Below are positions 16,413 through 22,529 of a stretch of DNA of 64,000 nt, piece by piece (position 1 is the first letter of the stretch; each line of letters starts with the position of its first letter). The DNA is from Variovorax guangxiensis (GTDB lineage Bacteria > Pseudomonadota > Gammaproteobacteria > Burkholderiales > Burkholderiaceae_C): NCBI RefSeq assembly GCF_003952165.1, contig NZ_RXFT01000001.1, forward strand, positions 248,001 to 312,000. Direction: 5' to 3'. The notes beneath the pieces are model-generated. The model searched no databases and was not told the origin of the DNA. It worked only from the letters and a program-made list of their open reading frames with translations. The position numbers and the translations under genes are program-made.

Positions 16413-17488
16413 CGATCACCGCCGCCGCCATGCCGGCGCCTTTTCCTTTTTCCGCGATCGCGGGGCAGCCGCACCTGCGGCAGGCGCTGCTGCTGGCCGC
16501 CGTCGATCCCGGCCTGGGCGGCGTGCTGATCGAAGGACCGCGCGGCACCGCCAAGACCACCGCGGCGCGCGCGCTTGCCGAATTGCTGCCCGACGCGCCC
16601 TTCGTCACGCTGCCGCTGGGCGCGAGCCTCGAGAGCCTGGTCGGCACGCTGGACCTCGGCCGCGCGATGGCGGGCCACGAACTCCAGTTCGCGCCCGGCC
16701 TGCTCGCGCGCGCGCACGGCGGCGTGCTCTACGTGGACGAGATCAACCTGCTGCCCGACGCGCTCATCGATTCGCTGCTCGACGCCGCCGCCAGCGGCGT
16801 CAATGTGGTGGAGCGCGACGGCATCTCGCACCGTCACGCCGCGCGCTTCGTGCTCGTGGGCACCATGAACCCGGAGGAGGGCACGCTGCGCCCGCAGCTG
16901 CTCGACCGCTTCGGCCTGTGCGTCCAGCTGCGCAACATCGACGACCCGTCCGAGCGGCAGGCCATCGTGCGCGCCCGGCTGGCCTTCGATGCCGATCCGC
17001 AGGGCTTTCGCGACAGGCATGCGCAGGCGCAGGACGAGCTGTCGGCGGCGCTGGTGCGTGCACGCGCGCTCGTGGCCGACGCGGCGGCGCTGCCGTACAC
17101 CGATGCGGTGCACGAGGCGGTGAGCGAGATGTGCATCGCCGCAGCCGTCGATGGGCTGCGTGCCGACCTCGTGATGCTGCGCTCGGCCCGTGCTCTTGCG
17201 GCGTGGGAAGGTGCAGCGGCCGTCAAGTCGGACCATGTGCAACGAGTGGCCGAGGCCGTGCTGTTGCACCGGCGCAAGCCGGAGGCCGAAGCTCCCGCTC
17301 CTCGGACTGCGCCGCCCGAAGCGGGCGGCAAGGCCAGCAGCGATGCGGACGGAAAGAACAGCACAGGCAGCCCGGACGACGGTGACTGGGGCGCCATGCC
17401 CCCCGAGCCCGTCGGCATTGAGCGCGTGAAGCCGCTGCGCCCGCTGATCGACTCGCGCCAGCGGCAGCCAACCCCAAAAAAAGCCTGA
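16409..17488 (+). CDS. chlI: ChlI-like AAA+ ATPase of cobalt/magnesium chelatase (short product of chlD)
   Basis: A 359-residue AAA+ ATPase, the zero-frame product. Walker A GPRGTAKTT is at residues 43-51, Walker B GVLYVDEINLL near 105-115, and the arginine-finger region LLDRFGL follows GTMNPEEGTLRPQ. The last 70 residues are a Pro/Ala/Asp-rich linker (for example SPDDGDWGAMPPEP), the type that joins the AAA+ and VWA parts in ChlD/BchD. The zero frame stops at 17486-17488, right after an A7 run and immediately before a stem-loop. The gene therefore probably encodes both a ChlI-like small subunit and, by -1 frameshift, a ChlD-like medium subunit that reads on to 18138. It overlaps cobN by 4 nt. 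Confidence 0.88.
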   Translation: MTITAAAMPAPFPFSAIAGQPHLRQALLLAAVDPGLGGVLIEGPRGTAKTTAARALAELLPDAPFVTLPLGASLESLVGTLDLGRAMAGHELQFAPGLLARAHGGVLYVDEINLLPDALIDSLLDAAASGVNVVERDGISHRHAARFVLVGTMNPEEGTLRPQLLDRFGLCVQLRNIDDPSERQAIVRARLAFDADPQGFRDRHAQAQDELSAALVRARALVADAAALPYTDAVHEAVSEMCIAAAVDGLRADLVMLRSARALAAWEGAAAVKSDHVQRVAEAVLLHRRKPEAEAPAPRTAPPEAGGKASSDADGKNSTGSPDDGDWGAMPPEPVGIERVKPLRPLIDSRQRQPTPKKA

Positions 17489-17539
17489 GCCTCCGGCACG
17501 CCGCACCGCCCGCTGGCGCACGCCAGGGCGACCGGAGGC
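17476..17539 (+). promoter_or_regulatory. Programmed -1 ribosomal frameshift signal in chlD
   Basis: In the zero frame the end of the chlI-like gene reads CCA AAA AAA GCC TGA. The heptamer A AAA AAA (17476-17482) is an efficient -1 slippery site. A 6-nt spacer (17483-17488, which includes the stop) is followed by a perfect 8-bp stem GCCTCCGG (17489-17496) with CCGGAGGC (17532-17539). The enclosed sequence folds again through CTGGC (17513-17517) and GCCAG (17522-17526). Slipping back one base continues as AGC CTG AGC in the VWA frame, which has no ATG, GTG or TTG between its upstream stop at 17419 and codon 17680. Frameshifting in chlD genes of cobalamin producers has been reported (Antonov, as I recall), so the mechanism is known. 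This instance is read directly from the bases. Confidence 0.87.
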
Positions 17540-18138
17540 AGGGCCCGCAAAGGGACGCATGGCACGGGCCCGCGAAGCAGGGCCCGGCCTTCGACTGGCC
17601 GCGCACTTTCGCGGCACGCGGCGCCGACCGGCTGCGCGCCGGGCATCTGCGCCATCGCCCACAAGAAGCGCGCAGTGGCGTGCTCCATTGCTTCCTGCTC
17701 GACTGCTCGGCCTCGATGCGCAACGACGGCAACCTGGCCCGCGCCAAGGGCCTGCTGCTGGCGCTGATGCAGGAGGCCTACCAGCGCCGCGACCATGTCG
17801 CGCTGCTGTGCTTCGCGGGCGATGTCGTGGAGCTGCGCCTGCCGCCGCGCCGCGCCAGCGCCTGGAACGACGACTGGATCGCCCCGATCGCGGCCGGCGG
17901 CGGCACGCCCCTCGCGCTGGGCGTGCGGCGCGCCGACCAGTTGCTTGCGAAGAGCGGAACCCGGCAGAACTGGCTGTGGCTGCTGACCGATGGCCGCAGC
18001 AGCGAAAGCCCCGAGCGGCCCGGGTCGGCCGATGTGGTGTGCGTGGTCGACTTCGAGGCGGCGCGCTTGCCGCTGCACCGCGCGAGGCAACTGGCCGAAA
18101 ACTGGGACGCGCGCTATCTGGCGGCGGACGGCGCCTAG
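17482..18138 (+). CDS. chlD: VWA half of ChlD-like chelatase subunit, expressed by -1 frameshift
   Basis: An open frame one base back from the chlI-like gene. Read from the slip site it adds 218 residues, giving a 576-residue AAA+-linker-VWA protein, the ChlD/BchD architecture. The family segment FDWPRTFAARG begins near 17593, well before the first in-frame GTG (17680), so initiation at 17680 would lose conserved sequence. The MIDAS motif DCSAS lies in LLDCSASMRNDG, with a later GGGTPLALG and LLTDGRSS matching VWA metal-site loops. The VWA domain would bind a MIDAS metal and bridge the AAA+ ring to CobN. The TAG stop at 18136 overlaps the convergent SET gene by 4 nt. Confidence 0.85.
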   Translation, partial: SLSLRHAAPPAGARQGDRRQGPQRDAWHGPAKQGPAFDWPRTFAARGADRLRAGHLRHRPQEARSGVLHCFLLDCSASMRNDGNLARAKGLLLALMQEAYQRRDHVALLCFAGDVVELRLPPRRASAWNDDWIAPIAAGGGTPLALGVRRADQLLAKSGTRQNWLWLLTDGRSSESPERPGSADVVCVVDFEAARLPLHRARQLAENWDARYLAADGA

Positions 18139-18641
18139 GCGGGCTGCACGTCAGCCGATGCCGCTTCGGACGGCGTTTCCTCTGGCGGCGCCAGCATCGT
18201 CCCCCTGCAGTTCGGCGAACCGCAATGGCAGGGGTACTTCGATGGCGGCGAGCCGTCGTCCGCGGTGAGCGAGTAGTCGATGAAAAGCTCGTCGCCCGCG
18301 TCCACCGCCACCAGCGTCTGGAACTTCAGCACCAGTTCGCCGCCCTCGTCGTATTCCTCCACTGCCTCGCAGTTCGGCTCGCAGGAGTGGTTCAGGTGGC
18401 GGGTGGCGTTGCCGCCCTTGGCTCCGTCGATGGTTTCGTTGTTCGACAGGGTGAACAGGTAGGTGAGCTGGTCGTCCCAGACCTTGGTGGCGATCTCGGC
18501 CTTGGTGTAGCGGCGGCCTTCGTAGAGGCCGAGAAAAGCTTCGGCCGGCAGGTCGCGGGTGGCGAAGGCGCCGAGGCCGTGCACGCCGCTGGGGCCGACA
18601 CGGACGAAGGGAGTGGACGAGGTTCGCTTGTGGTGCTTCAT
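18135..18641 (-). CDS. SET-domain protein-lysine methyltransferase
   Basis: A 168-residue cytosolic protein that is almost entirely a SET domain. It has GLGAFATRDLPAEAFLGLYEG at the start (SET-N), the S-adenosylmethionine and pseudoknot motif NHSCEPNC at residues 84-91, ELFIDY with the catalytic Tyr at 123, and a post-SET zinc cluster CHCGSPNCRG (Cys138, 140, 145). Bacterial SET proteins of this size methylate lysines on as yet unassigned partners. It lies tail-to-tail with the chelatase VWA gene, and no functional link to cobalamin is evident. The C-terminal 15 residues are low-complexity Ala/Glu. Confidence 0.88.
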   Translation of the reverse strand: MKHHKRTSSTPFVRVGPSGVHGLGAFATRDLPAEAFLGLYEGRRYTKAEIATKVWDDQLTYLFTLSNNETIDGAKGGNATRHLNHSCEPNCEAVEEYDEGGELVLKFQTLVAVDAGDELFIDYSLTADDGSPPSKYPCHCGSPNCRGTMLAPPEETPSEAASADVQPA

Positions 18642-18737
18642 GGAGGGGAGGAGGGGCCGTCTGGCGCGTTGTTGTTGGCGTTGTCTTGCCGCTGGAGTGT
18701 CAACGCTGTTTCGATCCGGCGGATGACAGGCATCTGT

Positions 18738-19670
18738 TCAGGGCCTGGGTTCGCCAAGGGACGCCAGGCAGCCCACGATCGCATCGGCCGCCTCGTCGAG
18801 CCGTGGGCCGGGGCGCATCATCAGGTCGAAGCGCGCCGAGGCGAAGCTGCACACCCGGCCACGCTGGATGGCGGACATGGCGGACCAGCCGGGCCGCGAG
18901 GCCATGGCGGATATTTCGCCGAGGGCCGAGACCATCAGCACGTCGGGGTTGGCGCGCACCACGAACTCGGGGCTCATCTTCGGGAAGGGGCCGAGCGTGC
19001 CCGGCACGGCATTGCCGAGGCCGAGGCGGGCCAGCGTCTCGCCGATGAAGGAGCTCTCGCTGGCCGCGGCCATGCCGCCATGCACTTCGAAATACACGCG
19101 CCGGCCCTGCCAGCCGGCCGGCACGCGGGCCCTGGCTGCGTCCAGCCCGGCGTCGAGCTTGCGCCAGTAGGCCTCGCCCGCGCCGGGGCGGCCGGTGGCG
19201 CGGGCCACGGTTTCCATCACCCGGCGCATGTCGGCGTGGGTCTTGGCGTCGAGCGCCAGCACCTTCAGGCCCAGCCGCTCCAGCGGCTCGGCGGCGCGGC
19301 TGCGAGGGCGCAGCAGCACCAGGTCGGGCTTGAGCGCGAGGATGCGTTCGACGTTCGCGTCGTCGATGCCACCCACCTGCGGCAGCCCCTTCACCGAGGC
19401 CGGCCAGTTGGCATGGCGGTCGATGCCCACCAGCCGGTCGCAGGCGTCGAGCGCGCAGACGGTCTCGGTCAGCGAGGGCATCAGCGACACGATGCGCTTC
19501 GCCGGCGCCTGCAGCTCGACCGTGGTGCCCCGGTCGTCCTCCAGGCGGACGCCGGCGCCATGGGATGCCGCGGCGCCCAGGCCCAGGGCCACGAAGGCGG
19601 CGGCCTTCGCGACCTGCCGGGCGGCGATGGAGGGGGAGAACGGGAAGGGCTGCAGGGTGGAGGAGTTCAT
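18738..19670 (-). CDS. BtuF-like periplasmic metal/cobalamin-binding protein
   Basis: A 310-residue secreted helical-backbone metal receptor (class III binding protein). The signal peptide ends around residue 39 (GAAASHGA). Then come the conserved RIVSLMPSLTETVCALDACDRLVGIDRHANWP and VGGIDDANVERILALKPDLVLL blocks of BtuF/FhuD-type proteins, joined by a long backbone helix (AYWRKLDAGLDAARARV). Neighbourhood next to the riboswitch-controlled cobalt operon suggests corrinoid or cobalt binding. No BtuC/BtuD permease genes are adjacent, so it may be an orphan receptor serving a transporter elsewhere. It runs opposite to the cob operon. Confidence 0.82.
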   Translation of the reverse strand: MNSSTLQPFPFSPSIAARQVAKAAAFVALGLGAAASHGAGVRLEDDRGTTVELQAPAKRIVSLMPSLTETVCALDACDRLVGIDRHANWPASVKGLPQVGGIDDANVERILALKPDLVLLRPRSRAAEPLERLGLKVLALDAKTHADMRRVMETVARATGRPGAGEAYWRKLDAGLDAARARVPAGWQGRRVYFEVHGGMAAASESSFIGETLARLGLGNAVPGTLGPFPKMSPEFVVRANPDVLMVSALGEISAMASRPGWSAMSAIQRGRVCSFASARFDLMMRPGPRLDEAADAIVGCLASLGEPRP

Positions 19671-19706
19671 CGGAGCGGAACAGGACGGGCATCGTCGGCG
19701 CGCCGG

Positions 19707-20564
19707 CTATTGTCGTCGCGGCGCGCGCATGCGAAAGCGACGGGCCGCTTCTTCCTCGGCGCGCGCGTCATGCACCTCGCGCATCAGCCCGCGCAGGTCG
19801 ACCGGGCCGCTCGCCTGCGCGAAGCGGCCGGTCAGCTCCGTCTCGGGGCGCAGCTGGCCTCGCTCGTAGAGGTGCCAGATCTCCTCGCCGTAGTTCGTCT
19901 CCAGCAGCGCGGGAGCGAAGCGGCCGAAGAAACCGCGCAGGTTGGCCACGTCGCGCAGCAGCATGCGCTGCGCGTGGTTGTTGCCCGCAGCGTCGACGGC
20001 CTGCGGCAGATCGATGATCACGGGCCCGTCTTCTGCCAGCAGCACGTTGAACTCCGAGAGGTCGCCGTGCACGATGCCGGCGCACAGCATGCGCACCACC
20101 TCCCTCAGCAGGCTGGCGTGGTGGCGCAGCGCGTCGCGGGGCGGGAAGGCCACGTCGCCGATACGCGGGGCGGCGTCGCCGTGGGCGTCGGTCACCAGGT
20201 CCATCAGCAGCACGCCTTCGAGGAAGTTGTGCGGCGCGGGCACGCGCACGCCGGCAGCGGCCAGGCGGTAGAGCGCGTCGACCTCGGCACTCTGCCAGAT
20301 GGCCTCGGTCACGCGCCGGCCGAAGCGCGTGCCCTTGGCCATGGCGCGCGTCTCGCGGCTGTTCTTCACGCGCCGGTTCTCGGTGTAGTCCACGGCCTGG
20401 CGGAAGCTGCGCCTGTCGGCTTCCTTGTAGACCTTGGCGCAGCGCGTTTCCTCGCCGCAGCGCACGACGTAGACCATGGCTTCCTTGCCGCTCATGAGCT
20501 GGCGCACCACGGAGTCGATCAGGCCTTCGTCGACCAGCGCCTGGAGTCGTTCGGGTACCTTCAT
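19707..20564 (-). CDS. RIO1-like serine protein kinase (PA4780 type)
   Basis: A 285-residue kinase of the bacterial RIO-like family. The degenerate P-loop SGKEAMVYVV and the ATP-contacting Lys44 in CAKVYKEAD are near the N-terminus. The catalytic loop is GIVHGDLSEFNVLL with Asp and Asn in place, and the metal-binding loop is IIDLPQAVD, the RIO version of DFG. The protein would phosphorylate Ser/Thr or act as an ATPase on ribosomal or small-molecule targets. Bacterial substrates are mostly unknown. The start at 20564 overlaps the stop of the upstream double-GNAT gene by 4 nt (ATGA), so the two are translationally coupled. Confidence 0.85.
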   Translation of the reverse strand: MKVPERLQALVDEGLIDSVVRQLMSGKEAMVYVVRCGEETRCAKVYKEADRRSFRQAVDYTENRRVKNSRETRAMAKGTRFGRRVTEAIWQSAEVDALYRLAAAGVRVPAPHNFLEGVLLMDLVTDAHGDAAPRIGDVAFPPRDALRHHASLLREVVRMLCAGIVHGDLSEFNVLLAEDGPVIIDLPQAVDAAGNNHAQRMLLRDVANLRGFFGRFAPALLETNYGEEIWHLYERGQLRPETELTGRFAQASGPVDLRGLMREVHDARAEEEAARRFRMRAPRRQ

Positions 20565-21643
20565 GGGCGCACCTCCCGGCTGCGGAGATAGGCCCGCAAT
20601 GTTTCGGTGCCCAGCTGGTAGAAGCCGTCGCGCCTGTATTCCGTGTAGCCGAGCCGGTGGTTGATGGAAAGCATCGGCGCGTTGACTTCGGCGTTGTGGG
20701 TGTAGGCCAGCGTCACTTCGGGGTGGCGCTCGTGCACGAGCTGCAGCATCGCGGCCTTCACTCCCTTGGCCAGGCCCTTGCCGCGCCATCGTCTGTCGAC
20801 GGCGGTGAGCCGCTGGTGCATGCGGTCGGGGAATTGCAGGTTCCAGGAGGCCTCGCACACCGCGACCACTTCGTCGCCGTCGAGCAGCAGCACCAGGAAG
20901 TGTTCGCCGCCGCGCCGGTCCATGTCGGCGTACCAGTGCGGGAAGTCTTCCAGCTCGTAGCGCAGCGGAGGGCGATCGAGCAGCGTGGTGGGCGCATCGC
21001 CCAGCAGCGCGGAGAGCGGCGCCATCAGCGTCGCCAAGCGCTCCATCGGCACACGGCCCGCATGCACCTCCGCGCGCAGTCCGTGGGCGGGCGCGAAGCC
21101 TTCGGCCTGCCAGCGTGCAAGCTCGCGCCAGTCGAGATCCGCGAAGTACATGCGGTTCTCGACGCTGCGGTGCTTCTGCGCGGCGCCGATGGCCTGCAGG
21201 AAGGCGTGGCCCTCGGGCAGGTGGGTCTTGACGGTCGCGACGGTCTTGCCGCGCGCCTCCATCAGCTGCAGCAGCGCGTGAAGCAGGGCGCTCGCCACGC
21301 CCCGGCGCCGGTGCGGGCGCAGCACTCCGCCCCAGGTTTCGAGGAAGGGTGCGAAGGCCTCGTGCTCGGGCGTGCCTTCGCGGCGGAAGCTCGTGCTGAG
21401 GCTGCCGATGAATTCGCCATGCGCTCCGACGGCCAGCACGCGGTGGAACTCGTACAGCGGATTGAAGCGCAGCACGTTGTGCCGGGTATCGGCATCGGGG
21501 GCAACGGGGTCGCCGGGAAAGTCTTCCGCGGCGCGCACTCGCCAGTAGGTCAGGAAACTGGCCCAGTCGGCTTCGCTCGCGCGCTGGGGATCGAACACCG
21601 TTGTCACGGTATGCCGCGCGTTCGCGGCACTGTTTTCAAGCAT
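20561..21643 (-). CDS. Tandem GNAT-fold N-acetyltransferase
   Basis: A 360-residue protein with two GNAT-like halves. The first (about 1-165) contains LRPHRRRGVASALLHALLQLMEARG, a good acetyl-CoA pyrophosphate-loop motif. The second (about 190-350) contains TAVDRRWRGKGLAKGVKAAML and NAEVNAPMLSINHRLGYTEYRRDGFYQ. Such tandem GNATs resemble mycothiol-synthase-like or antibiotic-modifying enzymes in layout. The substrate is unknown. It is preceded by a 160-nt leader holding a 10-bp hairpin and a promoter-linked 20-codon frame (21803-21865), and overlaps the RIO kinase gene downstream. Confidence 0.82.
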   Translation of the reverse strand: MLENSAANARHTVTTVFDPQRASEADWASFLTYWRVRAAEDFPGDPVAPDADTRHNVLRFNPLYEFHRVLAVGAHGEFIGSLSTSFRREGTPEHEAFAPFLETWGGVLRPHRRRGVASALLHALLQLMEARGKTVATVKTHLPEGHAFLQAIGAAQKHRSVENRMYFADLDWRELARWQAEGFAPAHGLRAEVHAGRVPMERLATLMAPLSALLGDAPTTLLDRPPLRYELEDFPHWYADMDRRGGEHFLVLLLDGDEVVAVCEASWNLQFPDRMHQRLTAVDRRWRGKGLAKGVKAAMLQLVHERHPEVTLAYTHNAEVNAPMLSINHRLGYTEYRRDGFYQLGTETLRAYLRSREVRP

Positions 21644-21677
21644 GGTTGCTGCCTTGATTCGACAAATGAACGGGGCA

Positions 21678-21701
21678 CCGCAGGCACGGGCGTGCCTGCG
21701 G
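21678..21701 (-). other. Perfect 10-bp hairpin in the leader of the tandem-GNAT gene
   Basis: CCGCAGGCAC (21678-21687) and GTGCCTGCGG (21692-21701) pair perfectly over a 4-nt loop. It lies between the 20-codon frame and the GNAT start. There is no T-run on the minus strand, so it is more likely an mRNA processing, stability or attenuation-type structure than a simple terminator. Confidence 0.5.
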
Positions 21702-21802
21702 CGGCGTCTTGTTTGAATCGGGGCGGTTCGGTGGGCGCTGCGGCCGGTGAGGGTGGCCGCGACGGCTGACCGGCTAGGCGGTCGGCGCTTGCTGTTGAAC
21801 GA

Positions 21803-21865
21803 TCAGTTCAGATGAGGCCCGACAAACCGCACGATATGGGGGGCATGAATTACGGCGTTTTCCAT
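21803..21865 (-). CDS. Candidate 20-residue small protein or leader peptide
   Basis: A very short frame, MENAVIHAPHIVRFVGPHLN then TGA. Evidence for translation: a near-consensus ribosome site AAAGGAGGT 5 nt before the ATG. Evidence for transcription: a sigma70-type promoter just upstream (TTCACA, 17 nt, TACATT at 21931-21903). The peptide is rich in His, Pro and Val and matches no leader I know. It could be a leader peptide controlling the downstream tandem-GNAT and RIO kinase genes, a small functional protein, or a modified-peptide precursor. No known RiPP enzyme other than acetyltransferases and a kinase is adjacent. It is not a remnant of either flanking gene. Confidence 0.55.
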   Translation of the reverse strand: MENAVIHAPHIVRFVGPHLN

Positions 21866-21902
21866 CTCGTACCTCCTTTGCTGCGTGGTTGTCGAAGCGG
21901 TG

Positions 21903-21931
21903 AATGTAGCGGGCTTGCCGCGTGCTGTGAA
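21903..21931 (-). promoter_or_regulatory. Sigma70-type promoter for the 20-codon frame and tandem GNAT
   Basis: On the minus strand: TTCACA (21931-21926), 17 nt, TACATT (21908-21903). Spacing is optimal, with 5 of 6 and 4 of 6 matches to consensus. The expected transcript starts near 21896 and meets AAAGGAGGT about 15-25 nt later. It separates the lower operon from the AAC(6')-like gene that ends at 21962. Confidence 0.6.
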
Positions 21932-21961
21932 GTGCCGCGCGGTTTTGACGCACGCGCCGGA

Positions 21962-22525
21962 TCATCGCGTGGTGCCGGGCCGACCAATTCGATAGACGAA
22001 ATGCGCGGTTCCGTCGATCGGGTTGTCGGGCGTGAGCGGCCCCTCGGCCACGCGATGGAAACCGGCGCGCTCCAGCACGCGAGAAGAGGCCGCGTTGGCG
22101 GCCGACACCGGCACCACGATGCATGGTGCAGCGGGGTAGTCGCGCCATGTGGCATCGACCAGCGTGCGGATCATCGCCGCGCCCAGGCCGCGTCGCAGCG
22201 CATCGGGCTCGCCGACGAAGTAGTCGATGCTCAGTGCCGGGCCCGGCACTTCCACCAGCGGCGAGAGTTCGTCGATGTAGCCGGGGTTGTCCTCGAAGGT
22301 GTAGCGCTGCACAAGGCCGAAGTCCCGGCCTTCGGTGGATGCGATGTAGATCTCGGCCGTGTCGCTTCCGTCCACCGACGGGCCGAAGTCGTGCTCGATG
22401 GCTTCCTGCGATGTCTCGTGGTTCCACCAGCGCGCCACATGCGGCTCGCTGAGCCAGCGCGACAGCATCGCGAAATCGGCACGCGAGAGCCGGCGCAGCG
22501 TGATCGGTGCGTCGGCCCTGAACAT
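21962..22525 (-). CDS. AAC(6')-like GNAT acetyltransferase
   Basis: A 187-residue GNAT protein. ITLRRLSRADFAMLSRWLSEPHVARWW at the N-terminus, ALSIDYFVGEPDALRRGLGAAMIRTLV in the middle (acetyl-CoA loop RRGLGA) and NAASSRVLERAGFHRVAEG near the end match the aminoglycoside 6'-N-acetyltransferase / siderophore acetylase subgroup. The AAC(6')-type RWW and D-x-F-x-G-E-P features are present, but aminoglycoside activity is only a family-level guess. It begins 4 nt after the reverse transcriptase stop codon, so it is probably translated from the retron transcript. Confidence 0.82.
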   Translation of the reverse strand: MFRADAPITLRRLSRADFAMLSRWLSEPHVARWWNHETSQEAIEHDFGPSVDGSDTAEIYIASTEGRDFGLVQRYTFEDNPGYIDELSPLVEVPGPALSIDYFVGEPDALRRGLGAAMIRTLVDATWRDYPAAPCIVVPVSAANAASSRVLERAGFHRVAEGPLTPDNPIDGTAHFVYRIGRPGTTR

Positions 22526-22529
22526 GCCT

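Noticed and set aside
17476..17488. A7 run as a sequencing error that splits one gene
   Set aside because: Possible in principle, but the exact stem-loop at the optimal 6-nt spacing and the family's known frameshifting favour a real signal. Kept as the alternative.
17680..18138. Independent GTG start for the VWA protein at 17680
   Set aside because: The conserved FDWPRTF segment lies upstream of it, there is no ribosome site, and a strong -1 slippery site links this frame to the chlI-like gene.
21962..22525. Calling the GNAT a clinical aminoglycoside-resistance gene
   Set aside because: It matches the AAC(6')-like subgroup only at family level. Chromosomal relatives often act on other substrates.
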